Of a DNA stretch of 5,247 bases, positions 1 through 5,247 are shown piece by piece (the first letter of the stretch is position 1; each line of letters starts with the position of its first letter). The position numbers were made by a program, and so were the translations under genes. The stretch lies in contig CAYQBA010000256.1 in NCBI GenBank assembly GCA_964415605.1, forward strand, positions 1 through 5,247. Reading direction: 5' to 3'. The stretch is from UCB3 sp964415605. Its GTDB lineage: Bacteria; Chloroflexota; Anaerolineae; Epilineales; Epilineaceae. The notes under the pieces were generated by a model. The model worked only from the letters and a program-made list of their open reading frames with translations, did no database searches and was not told the DNA's origin.

Positions 1-1519
1 CGGGGTCGCCGCGGCCGCCGCGCTCGTCCGCTGGGCGATGGGCGGCTGGCCGGTGCGCTGGTTGAAGATCACCAGCCAGCCGGTGTCCAGGCCGAGCCCC
101 GCCAGGTAGCCGTCGAGCTGGGCGAGCCCTTCCGGCAGCGGGTCCGGCTCGCCGTCGCGCCAGACCTTCAGCGCGAAGGCGAAGCGGTCCCCCCCCGTAG
201 CTCAGGTAGAGGTCGATCCGCCCCATGCCGATGGCGTACTCGGGCACGATCACGCCGCCGGCGTTGGCCACGCGGTGCAGGAAGGCCAGCATCACCGTCT
301 GCGGCGCCACATCGTGGTAGGGCGCGGCCTTGAGCAGCGGCTGGCCGTACTGCCGCCAGAAGGCGAGGAACGCGTCCAGCAGGCGGTCGACGTCGATCCG
401 CCCCTCCGACGCCAGCCACGTCGGGCGGACCATCGCCAAGGACGCGATGGCCGAGCCCGCCAGGGCGCGGGGGACGATGGCGGCGTAGATCGGGTTGGCG
501 ATGACCAGCCCGCCGCCCGAGTCGTGCCGGCACAGCCCCAGGTCGACGACGTAGCGCCGATCGTCCTCGGGCACGTCGGGCAGCACCGTCCCGGCCAGCA
601 TCGGCTCGACGATGCGCCGCACGCGCGGCTCGCGCAGGCGCTCGGCCAGGCTGTCCAGGTGGGTGTCCTGGCGCTGGATCAACAGGTCCCGCGCCGCCTC
701 GACATCCGCCGTCCCCACCGGCGTCGATCGGTCCCGCACCAGGACCTCCACCGCCTGCCGCGCCAGGGCGTTGACCAACCACGGCTGGCCTTGCGTCAGC
801 TCGAAGGCGCGATCGACCGCGTCCGGCGTGAACAACTGGCCGGTGTCGTCGGTGTGCTGCTGAAACAGCGCGGCGACGTCGTCGCGCGTGAAGTCGGCAA
901 GGGTCAGCGACTCGACCTTGACATTGAAGGGGCTGGCGGTGCCCAGGCGGCCCCCAGGGCCTTCGGCGACCTTGTAGTCGCGCACGTCGCGCAAGCCGAC
1001 GAGCGCCAGCGACCACGGGAAGTGCGTCGGCCGGTTGCGGTAGCCGTCGCGGAGCTGTCGCAGGACCGAGATCAGCGCGTTGTCGGCCAGCGCGTCGATC
1101 TCGTCGAGGAACACGACCAGGGGGCGAGGGGCGGCCTTCGCCCAGGCTTCCAGCGCCGCGCCGACGGCCTCGCCGGCCCGCGCTTCCGGCCACGGGGGTG
1201 GCTGCAGATCGGGCGGCAATTGGGCCCGCGCGGCGGCACGCCAACGGCCGAGGATGGCGTTCTCGGCCGTGCCCGGATCGTCGGCGAACGGCGCCCCGAC
1301 CTCCATCGACATCAGCACCGCCACGTACCGCCCCGATGCCGTCAACTCGGCCGCGAGCGCCAGGAGCGCCGTCGTCTTGCCGGTCTGCCGCGCGGCGTGC
1401 AGGACGAAGTACTTCTGCGCGTCGATCAGGGCCATGACCTCCGGCAGACGCGCCAACGGCGGCAGCATGTAGTCGTGCTCGGCGCGGCAAGGGCCGGCGG
1501 TGTTGAAGGAACGCGGCAT
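1..1519 (-). CDS. AAA-type P-loop ATPase with C-terminal PD-(D/E)XK-like domain, frameshifted, 3' end outside window
   Basis: Read from ATG at 1519, the protein begins MPRSFNTAGPCRAEHDYMLP. It has a Walker A-like AARQTGKTT at residues 42-50 (K48), Walker B VVFLDEID at 135-142 (D139, E140), a sensor-1-like strand SLALVGLRD at 170-178, then a helical region and a C-terminal stretch VPEYAIGMGRIDLYLSYG (about 425-442). That stretch continues, in another frame, as DRFAFALKVWRDG and GWLVIFNQRTGQPPIAQRTS. This order matches the family of ATP-binding proteins that pair an AAA module with a PD-(D/E)XK-like fold; their role is not settled (defence or mobile-element functions are guesses). An in-frame TGA at 1585-1583 makes 1519 the first ATG. 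A CGGAGG motif lies 12 nt upstream, and TACAAT at 1582-1577 could be a -10 box, but no -35 is visible. The frame breaks at the C run 189-196. The natural stop probably lies just beyond the left edge. Family assignment is firm; function is not. Confidence 0.88.
   Translation of the reverse strand, partial: MPRSFNTAGPCRAEHDYMLPPLARLPEVMALIDAQKYFVLHAARQTGKTTALLALAAELTASGRYVAVLMSMEVGAPFADDPGTAENAILGRWRAAARAQLPPDLQPPPWPEARAGEAVGAALEAWAKAAPRPLVVFLDEIDALADNALISVLRQLRDGYRNRPTHFPWSLALVGLRDVRDYKVAEGPGGRLGTASPFNVKVESLTLADFTRDDVAALFQQHTDDTGQLFTPDAVDRAFELTQGQPWLVNALARQAVEVLVRDRSTPVGTADVEAARDLLIQRQDTHLDSLAERLREPRVRRIVEPMLAGTVLPDVPEDDRRYVVDLGLCRHDSGGGLVIANPIYAAIVPRALAGSAIASLAMVRPTWLASEGRIDVDRLLDAFLAFWRQYGQPLLKAAPYHDVAPQTVMLAFLHRVANAGGVIVPEYAIGMGRIDLYLSYGGGPLRLRAEGLARRRAGPAAGRARPARRLPGGARPGHRLAGDLQPAHRPAAHRPADERGGRGDP
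189..196 (-). other. Homopolymer frameshift site in the ATPase gene
   Basis: Eight consecutive C on the plus strand (G on the coding strand) follow the TAC codon of residue 441. With seven G the coding strand would read Tyr-Gly-Gly-Asp-Arg-Phe and continue into the conserved KVWRDG and LVIFNQR segments. With eight, translation enters a frame of Arg/Ala/Gly-rich sequence without family features. It may be a sequencing or assembly error, a true mutation, or a slippage tract. Confidence 0.8.
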
Positions 1520-1531
1520 GGGGCGGCAGGG

Positions 1532-1536
1532 CCTCC
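1532..1536 (-). promoter_or_regulatory. Probable ribosome binding site of the ATPase gene
   Basis: The coding strand carries GGAGG (within CGGAGG) 12 nt before the ATG at 1519. The spacing is longer than usual, so the site is plausible rather than certain. No other in-frame ATG or GTG with a better site is seen between it and the upstream in-frame TGA. Confidence 0.5.
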
Positions 1537-1629
1537 GGAGTGGGGCGCTGGTAGCGAAGCGCCGGTGTCGATGCGGATTGTATCATGGCGGCGCGGCGCG
1601 ATGCGGCGCGGCACCGCTCCATGACAAAG

Positions 1630-1661
1630 GGGGCATCGCCCATGCCCCGCCAAGGACGGGG
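1630..1661. repeat. Two overlapping, mutually exclusive small inverted repeats
   Basis: GGGGCAT (1630-1636) can pair with ATGCCCC (1642-1648) across a 5-nt loop. CCCCG (1645-1649) can pair instead with CGGGG (1657-1661) across a 7-nt loop. Both hairpins use the same CCCC. The element lies between the degraded paralogue tail and the ATPase start. It may be a leftover terminator of the former upstream gene; no T run follows on either strand. Confidence 0.3.
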
Positions 1662-1685
1662 TGAAGCCGCTGGCTCGTCCCTACA

Positions 1686-1774
1686 CCCCCGCACCCCCGT
1701 CACGCATCGCCCCGACGGCGTCACTGCGGCCGCCGCACTCGTCCGCTGGGCAATCGGCGGAGCTGTCGGGTGGG
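1686..1774 (-). pseudogene. Degraded C-terminal remnant of a second copy of the ATPase/nuclease gene
   Basis: On the minus strand 1760-1686 reads PPIAQRTSAAAAVTP then SGRCVTGVRG. The intact-looking gene at the left edge reads PPIAQRTSAAAAATP at 45-1. Over these codons I count about six base differences, five of them at third codon positions, as expected for two coding copies that diverged under selection. From memory of the family, the continuation TPSGR-x-VT-x-x-R is its usual C-terminus. Upstream the likeness fades: PTRQ against RTGQ, joined after a 2-nt insertion, and nothing clear beyond 1774. An out-of-frame TAG at 1683-1681 follows. So only the tail of a former upstream paralogue appears to survive. 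The alternative is a small duplicated patch of the neighbouring gene. Confidence 0.5.
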
Positions 1775-2090
1775 TCGGACTCCTTGTGCTGCTCGGGACT
1801 GTCTACTCGCCGATCCACCGAGGCCGGGGGGCCTTGCCGGACCCGGTGCGCTGGCGGGCGCGCATGACCGGTGCCAGCGCTTCCTCGGCCCGATGCGGGG
1901 CCTGCTGTTGCGGCGAGCCATCCACGTGGCCCATGCCCTGACGCGCGGCTGCCAGCGCTTGGCGACGGCAATCCTCAGCTACGGCGTGCCGGCGCTGGAC
2001 CCCGTCAAGCTTGGCCTTGGCGCAGCACCGGGGGTGACATCGGGGCAGTTGCCTTGGCGTGGGCGATCCGCGGGCGACCGTCTGCCAACC
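1775..2090. other. Stretch without a recognisable gene
   Basis: Short open frames exist on both strands, as expected at this GC content, but none shows a family motif, a convincing ribosome site or a clear start. A plus-strand frame has a hydrophobic run near 1735-1800 (VRWAIGGAVGWVGLLVLLG), but this lies on the reverse of the paralogue remnant. Another plus frame around 1890-2030 reads RGLLLRRAIHVAHALTRG and ALDPVKLGLG, which I cannot place. It may be decayed coding DNA. Confidence 0.4.
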
Positions 2091-2093
2091 CCG

Positions 2094-2122
2094 TTGCACA
2101 ATGGTTCCTTGCCCGCTATGCT
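2094..2122 (+). promoter_or_regulatory. Sigma70-type promoter of the two-gene HNH operon
   Basis: TTGCAC at 2094-2099 and TATGCT at 2117-2122 are separated by exactly 17 nt, close to the TTGACA/TATAAT consensus with optimal spacing. Transcription would start near 2129, giving a leader of about 45 nt before the ATG at 2173. An 8-bp palindrome ATCGCGAT (2139-2146) lies just downstream of the expected start point and could serve as an operator for the DNA-binding-like first gene product; that last point is inference. Confidence 0.6.
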
Positions 2123-2154
2123 TCGCGTCGCTTGCCGGATCGCGATGGATGAAA

Positions 2155-2168
2155 GCTCGTCGGCGAGC
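2155..2168 (+). promoter_or_regulatory. Small leader hairpin next to the ribosome site
   Basis: GCTCG (2155-2159) pairs with CGAGC (2164-2168) around a TCGG loop. The 3' arm includes the GAG of the purine-rich stretch GAGCAGGG that precedes the ATG at 2173, so folding could partly hide the ribosome binding site. The stem is only 5 bp, so this may be chance. Confidence 0.3.
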
Positions 2169-2172
2169 AGGG

Positions 2173-2607
2173 ATGGGTGCGGTGTCTGAAACGACGATTA
2201 GCCTGACCTTGCCTGAGGCAACCTATCGACGCTTGCAGCGTGCCGCCGCGATGACCTATCGCACGCCCGATGACGTGCTGGTCGCGACTCTGGACGCCGC
2301 CCTGCCTGCGCCCGACGACCTGCCGGACGAGCTCGCCGACGAGCTGGCCGCCTTGCACCTGATGTCGGATGACGCCCTGCTGGCGGCCGTTCACCCGTCG
2401 ATGTCGCCGGCGGAAGTGGAGCGCCTCGCCCAGATCGACGCCCTGACCGGTGAACGCCCGCTGACCGTGGCGGAAGCCGCCGAGCAGGCAGCGTTGCTTG
2501 CGGCTTACCACCGATCCGTGCTGCGCCGGGCGCAGGCGGCGGCGATCTTGGCGCAGCGTGGGCACGACGCCGAGTTGGTACTACGGCAGACGGCGCCGTC
2601 TGAATGA
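2173..2607 (+). CDS. Hypothetical protein with ribbon-helix-helix-like N-terminus, partner of HNH gene
   Basis: From the ATG at 2173 the product is 144 aa. Residues 8-13 (TISLTL) form a strand, followed by helices at about 14-28 (PEATYRRLQRAAAMT) and 31-44 (TPDDVLVATLDAAL). This strand-helix-helix order and the ISLTLP start recall Arc/MetJ-type antitoxin DNA-binding domains. An acidic linker (48-59, DDLPDELADELA) and a longer helical part follow: LMSDDALLAAVHPSMSP, then RPLTVAEAAEQAALLAAYHR and a basic end VLRRAQAAAILAQRG. The frame is open back to 2059 but the upstream part has no family look and includes the promoter; GTG at 2182, with GGATGGG upstream, is an alternative start. It has its own promoter and overlaps the HNH gene by ATGA (2604-2607), so the two are probably translationally coupled. 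A role as autoregulator or antidote of the HNH protein is inference; no named family can be assigned with certainty. Confidence 0.8.
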   Translation: MGAVSETTISLTLPEATYRRLQRAAAMTYRTPDDVLVATLDAALPAPDDLPDELADELAALHLMSDDALLAAVHPSMSPAEVERLAQIDALTGERPLTVAEAAEQAALLAAYHRSVLRRAQAAAILAQRGHDAELVLRQTAPSE

Positions 2608-3029
2608 CACATCGGCCCGTTTCGCGGGCGCTCCGTGCTGCTGTTCGCGAGCGGGCCGACGGCGTGTGCGAATACTGCCGTGCACCGGAGTGGATCATCG
2701 GCCAGTCCTTCGAGGTCGATCACATCGTTCCGCGCGCCAAGGACGGAACCGACGACCTCGCCAATCTGTGCTGGGCCTGTCCGGGATGCAACGCATCGAA
2801 ACAAGCGCGCACCCACCATCAAGATCCCATCGACGCAGCCACGGTCCGCTTGTTCGATCCCCGGCGCGACGTCTGGTGGGAGCACTTCCGGTGGGAGGAC
2901 TCCGGCACCGAAGTCGCCGGCATCTCCGCCATCGGGCGGGCGACCGTTGACGCCCTTCGGCTCAACAACAACCTGATCACCTCGGCGCGATCACTCTGGC
3001 GAGCGATCGGCTGGCAACCTGACCCATAG
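2604..3029 (+). CDS. HNH endonuclease family protein
   Basis: The 141-aa product has a zinc-binding HNH core. CEYC (C22, C25) and CPGC (C59, C62) form two Cys pairs that would hold a zinc ion. FEVDHIVP supplies the catalytic D39-H40, N54 lies in DLANL, and CN-x-x-K (N63, K66) closes the metal site. The downstream segment VRLFDPRRDVWWEHFRW (81-97) and then GISAIGRATVDALRLNN (about 105-121) are, as I recall the family, typical of short stand-alone bacterial HNH proteins that act on DNA or whose substrate is unknown. All expected catalytic residues are present, so it is probably active. It starts at ATG 2604 inside the stop of the preceding gene, with no strong ribosome site of its own, consistent with coupled translation. 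It could be a nuclease of a toxin-antitoxin-like, defence or mobile-element module; the sequence alone does not decide. Confidence 0.9.
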   Translation: MTHRPVSRALRAAVRERADGVCEYCRAPEWIIGQSFEVDHIVPRAKDGTDDLANLCWACPGCNASKQARTHHQDPIDAATVRLFDPRRDVWWEHFRWEDSGTEVAGISAIGRATVDALRLNNNLITSARSLWRAIGWQPDP

Positions 3030-3146
3030 CCGTCTTGCCCCACGCGCATGCCCTTCACGGCGCCTCCGGGAACCGCCGCTTGCCGATCCTCCGCCGCCCT
3101 GGACTCCGTGCTCGTCATCGCCGTTCCGTAATCGGCGCACCGGCTC

Positions 3147-3176
3147 GCGGGGCGGGTCGATGTCGACCCGCCCCGC
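3147..3176. terminator. Strong GC-rich hairpin between convergent genes
   Basis: A perfect 14-bp inverted repeat (arms 3147-3160 and 3163-3176, with TG between them) would form a hairpin with a small loop around GATGTC. It lies between the end of the HNH gene (3029) and the end of the convergent propeller gene (3242), so it could end transcription from both sides. No T run follows on either strand, so it is not a classical intrinsic terminator. The rest of 3030-3241 shows nothing recognisable. Confidence 0.55.
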
Positions 3177-3241
3177 CCCACTTCATCGCCCCAACATCCG
3201 ACCGACCGACGCCTCAGCCCGATGCCGGGCGCCGTCAACCG

Positions 3242-4345
3242 TCAATCGCTGCCGACAATGGCTACCCAGTCGTCCATGACGCTGATGCTGCAGCCGAACC
3301 TGACGTGGCCGTTGCCGAGTCCGAGCGCTGTGATGATCTGCCGGCACGAGCATCCGCCCGTGGCCGTGGTGTCGTAGCTGCGAGTCGGGCCGCGGCCGTT
3401 GGGCAGCCGGGTGTCGAACACGCGATCGCCGTCGACCAGCGCCCAGCGGTTCGTGCCGAGGCCGTCCGTCGGCACATCCTCCGGGATGACCGTACCGGCG
3501 CACCGGTCGTCGGCGTCGTCGACGCCGTCGTCGTCCGCGTCTAGGTCTGCCGGCGGCAGCGGCTGCCAGTTGGGGACGTAATCCACTCCCGAGTGGGTGG
3601 TGAGCTGGGTCGGATTGCTGCCGTCGGCGTCGACCACGTAGACGTCGTTGCCGAAGCTCAGCTGGCTCTGGAAGACGAGCTTGGTGCCGTCAGGCGACCA
3701 TCTCGGCACGGCAGCGCCGCCCGGCGTCGTGTTGCTGGTGAGCTGCGTCATGCCGGTGCCGTCGGCGTTCATCGCATGGATCTCGAACTGGCCACTACTG
3801 TTGCTTGAGAACGCGATCATGGTGCCGTCGGGCGACCAGTCAGGGTGGTGCTCCTCTGCGAAAGTAGTGGTGATCCGGGCCGGATTCGCGCCGTCCGCGT
3901 CCATCACATAGATCTCGAACTGGCCGTCTCGATCGGTCTGGAACGCGATCTTGGTGCCGTCGGGCGACCACGTGGGGGCCACGTCGGTCGCCGGATGGCT
4001 GGTGAGCCGGATCGGATTGGTGCCGTCGGCGTTCATCGTGTAGATCTCGTAGACGCCATCGCGGGTGCTCTGGAACGCGATCTTGGTGCCGTCGGGCGAC
4101 CAGACAGGCCAACTGTCCTCCCCCGCGCTGTTGGTGAGCCGGACCGGGCTGCTGCCGTCGGCGTTCATCGCGTAGATCTCGTCGTTGCCGTCGCGGTCGC
4201 TGCTGAAGGCGATCTTGCCGTTCGTTCCCGGGAAGGCGGCATCGGTGACGGTGGCCGGTGTCAGCCAGAGGCCAGCAGCGAAAAGCACCATCACACTCGC
4301 GATCAGGGTGGGTCGGAAGTCCGGCCGGAAGAGGTTGGTGGTCAC
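3242..4345 (-). CDS. Secreted PD40/WD40-like beta-propeller protein with Asp-rich TSP3-like linker and Cys-containing C-terminal module
   Basis: The start is GTG at 4345, with AGGGAG 7 nt upstream; the open frame continues further upstream but has no protein-like features and overlaps the next gene. The 367-aa product has an export signal: Arg residues up to 11, a hydrophobic core LIASVMVLFAAGLWL at 14-28 and likely cleavage near TDA-AFPG (35-38). About five TolB-type PD40 repeats follow (43-263), with SPDGT-x-(I/L)-x-F at 83, 127, 171 and 217 and MNADG/MDADG turns. Residues 267-280 (DLDADDDGVDDADD) look like a calcium-binding thrombospondin type 3 repeat. The last 85 residues carry GLGTNRWALVDGD, then GGCSCRQII (C332, C334) and HVRFGCSISVMDDW (C352), a tail I recall from other secreted bacterial proteins but cannot name. 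It probably acts outside the cell in binding. It is not TolB: no TolB N-terminal domain and no tol/pal neighbours. Confidence 0.9.
   Translation of the reverse strand: MTTNLFRPDFRPTLIASVMVLFAAGLWLTPATVTDAAFPGTNGKIAFSSDRDGNDEIYAMNADGSSPVRLTNSAGEDSWPVWSPDGTKIAFQSTRDGVYEIYTMNADGTNPIRLTSHPATDVAPTWSPDGTKIAFQTDRDGQFEIYVMDADGANPARITTTFAEEHHPDWSPDGTMIAFSSNSSGQFEIHAMNADGTGMTQLTSNTTPGGAAVPRWSPDGTKLVFQSQLSFGNDVYVVDADGSNPTQLTTHSGVDYVPNWQPLPPADLDADDDGVDDADDRCAGTVIPEDVPTDGLGTNRWALVDGDRVFDTRLPNGRGPTRSYDTTATGGCSCRQIITALGLGNGHVRFGCSISVMDDWVAIVGSD
3557..4219 (-). repeat. Tandem coding repeats of the beta-propeller
   Basis: About five units of 44-47 codons. Unit borders by the WSPDG motif are near 4219, 4099, 3967, 3835 and 3697. 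Units 2 and 3 share an identical 33-nt block (4070-4102 and 3938-3970, exactly 132 nt apart); the others differ at several bases. The repetition follows the protein blades, not a DNA element. Confidence 0.85.
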
Positions 4346-4352
4346 GTATCGT

Positions 4353-4358
4353 CTCCCT
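4353..4358 (-). promoter_or_regulatory. Ribosome binding site that fixes the GTG start of the propeller gene
   Basis: The coding strand has AGGGAG at 4358-4353, 7 nt before GTG 4345, and the signal peptide begins directly after it. This supports GTG 4345 over the far upstream start of the same open frame. Confidence 0.75.
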
Positions 4359-4399
4359 ATGGTTGTGTGCACTGAGTTGAAATCGACAAGGCAACATGT

Positions 4400-4417
4400 G
4401 GGGGCCGACGAGCCCCC
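4400..4417 (-). terminator. Possible weak hairpin between the lectin-like and propeller genes
   Basis: GGGGGC (4400-4405) and GCCCCC (4412-4417) form a 6-bp GC stem with a 6-nt loop, 30 nt after the stop of the upstream gene. No T run follows. It may reduce read-through or simply reflect the base composition. No convincing -35/-10 pair is visible in front of the propeller gene, so whether the two genes share a transcript is open. Confidence 0.3.
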
Positions 4418-4446
4418 TGCGTACACCGCGCCGGGCCCGCGCACGC

Positions 4447-5247
4447 CTACCGCGTCTCGATCGCGATCCAGTCCAACCTCAGATCGACCTCGGCCGGGTC
4501 GGTGGGCACGGTATCGCCTTCGAACCAGCACCGGCGCAGGTTGATGGTGAACCCCGACGCCGTCTTGCCCCCGGCGACGGCGAAGCGGCACGCGTCGTCG
4601 GTCGCGAACGGCCGGCCCCAATCGTGGGGCGACAGCACCACGTGATAGCCCGCGTTGGGCATGGGCTGGGCGAAGCTGATGGAGGTGCCGTTGAAGCCGG
4701 CCGGGATCATCGCCGGGCCGGATCGGACCTCCAGGCCCGCGGCCGAGCGCGACGCCGGCGCCAGCAGCGGCGACCCGCCTGGCCCGGACCGCACTTCCTG
4801 CTCGTGGCGGCGGCAGCCCTCGCTCACGGGCACCAGTCGCAGGCGCCCGTCGGCGACACCCGCGCACAGCATCGATGCCTCGAAGGTCGCGGTCCCCGCC
4901 CGTGCCGGCCGCCCGCCGGCCGACCAGAGCGACGACTCCAGCGCCGGCAGCACCGCCGGGTGGAGCAGGCCGAGGAACACCGCCAGCCCGACAATGGCCC
5001 GTGCCGAGCTCAGTCCGAGCAGGGCACGCCCGGGCGCGCCCGCCGCCGCCATCCGCCGCCCCGCCACGTCCAGGCCGATCCACGCCGCGCCGCTCACCGC
5101 CAGCAGCACCACGGCCGCCACCGGGAATGCCCCGGGCGAGGCAACGCCCGCCGGCCTCGTCTGCGCGCCAAGCCAGCCGAGGGCCGCCAGCGCGCCCGCC
5201 ACGCCCGCCCAGCGCCAGGCGCGAGCGCGTCGTACCTGCGCCCGCGC
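4447..5247 (-). CDS. Membrane-anchored protein with H-type-lectin-like C-terminal domain, 5' end uncertain or outside window
   Basis: The frame is open to the right window edge. The first possible start inside is GTG at 5202 (251 aa), but the preceding codons read RRARAWRWAG, a basic segment before a hydrophobic one, so the true start may lie outside. Hydrophobic segments are at about 1-13, 26-44 (FPVAAVVLLAVSGAAWIGL) and 69-85 (AIVGLAVFLGLLHPAVL), counted from 5202. Next comes a two-cysteine motif CAGVADGRLRLVPVSEGC (113-130) followed by RRHEQEV, which resembles the C-x(n)-G-x-h-R-h-V-x(4)-C-x(3)-E motif of bacterial surface and tail-fibre-like proteins. Residues 158-248 (EVRSGPAMIPAGFNGTSISF, then GYHVVLSP, KTASGFTINL and LDWIAIE) resemble the H-type lectin fold. 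It is probably an integral membrane protein with an outward carbohydrate- or surface-binding domain. It precedes the secreted propeller gene in the same direction. The ligand is unknown. Confidence 0.8.
   Translation of the reverse strand, partial: ARAQVRRARAWRWAGVAGALAALGWLGAQTRPAGVASPGAFPVAAVVLLAVSGAAWIGLDVAGRRMAAAGAPGRALLGLSSARAIVGLAVFLGLLHPAVLPALESSLWSAGGRPARAGTATFEASMLCAGVADGRLRLVPVSEGCRRHEQEVRSGPGGSPLLAPASRSAAGLEVRSGPAMIPAGFNGTSISFAQPMPNAGYHVVLSPHDWGRPFATDDACRFAVAGGKTASGFTINLRRCWFEGDTVPTDPAEVDLRLDWIAIETR

Noticed and set aside
275..1624. Long plus-strand open frame opposite the ATPase gene
   Set aside because: It is the antisense shadow of a GC-rich gene; its sequence is low-complexity (Arg, Gln, Gly, Val) and has no domain.
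168..1724. Long minus-strand open frame of 518 codons
   Set aside because: It lacks any family motif, is rich in Arg, Ala and Gly, and lies out of frame with the ATPase that shows Walker A, Walker B and nuclease motifs over the same bases. Only its first residues (TPSGRCVTGVRG) are meaningful, as part of the paralogue remnant.
1585..1941. Plus-strand open frame with a hydrophobic run that looks like a membrane segment
   Set aside because: The hydrophobic run lies partly on the reverse of the paralogue remnant, the same antisense pattern appears at 11-45 opposite the ATPase gene, and there is no convincing start.
3557..4219. Regular repeats considered as a CRISPR array or other DNA repeat
   Set aside because: The period of about 132 nt equals a 44-codon propeller blade, the repeats are in frame, and the intervening sequence is itself conserved between blades.
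3845..4375. Plus-strand open frames opposite the propeller gene
   Set aside because: They are periodic shadows of the blade repeats (recurring VGVHRVDL and LGAVGRP) without independent support.
3242..5083. A single 613-aa protein made by extending the propeller frame upstream
   Set aside because: The part before 4345 overlaps the lectin-like gene in another frame and has no protein-like features, whereas a ribosome site and a signal peptide mark GTG 4345.

Overview
The window is very GC-rich bacterial DNA with GTG as well as ATG starts, 4-nt start/stop overlaps and gene families (AAA-type ATPase fused to a PD-(D/E)XK-like domain, a small HNH protein with a partner gene, a secreted WD40-like propeller) that are familiar from Chloroflexota and similar large environmental genomes. 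That taxonomic guess is an inference and is weak: there is no rRNA, tRNA or marker gene.

Left part (1-1519, minus strand): a P-loop ATPase whose C-terminal nuclease-like domain runs to the left window edge. Its real frame is open over almost the whole left third. It is broken once, at a run of eight C (189-196), where one extra base shifts the frame, and the E of the usual ExK nuclease motif reads as Ala. Behind its start, at about 1686-1774 on the same strand, lies a short degraded copy of the tail of the same kind of gene, so this locus probably once held tandem paralogues. About 300 bases after that (1775-2090) hold no gene I can recognise.

Middle part (2094-3029, plus strand): a good sigma70-type promoter (TTGCAC, 17 nt, TATGCT) and a two-gene operon. 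The first gene encodes a 144-aa protein with a ribbon-helix-helix-like N-terminus and a helical C-terminal part. It overlaps by 4 nt an HNH endonuclease gene of 141 aa. The layout resembles a toxin-antitoxin or other self-regulated nuclease module and is the best candidate here for an under-described system.

Right part (3242-5247, minus strand): an inverted repeat at 3147-3176 separates the convergent HNH and propeller genes. The propeller gene (GTG start at 4345) encodes an exported protein with about five PD40 repeats, a thrombospondin-type-3-like Asp-rich linker and a Cys-containing C-terminal module. Upstream in the same direction is a partial gene for a protein with hydrophobic N-terminal segments, a two-cysteine motif and an H-type-lectin-like C-terminal domain. 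Both look like cell-surface or secreted proteins.
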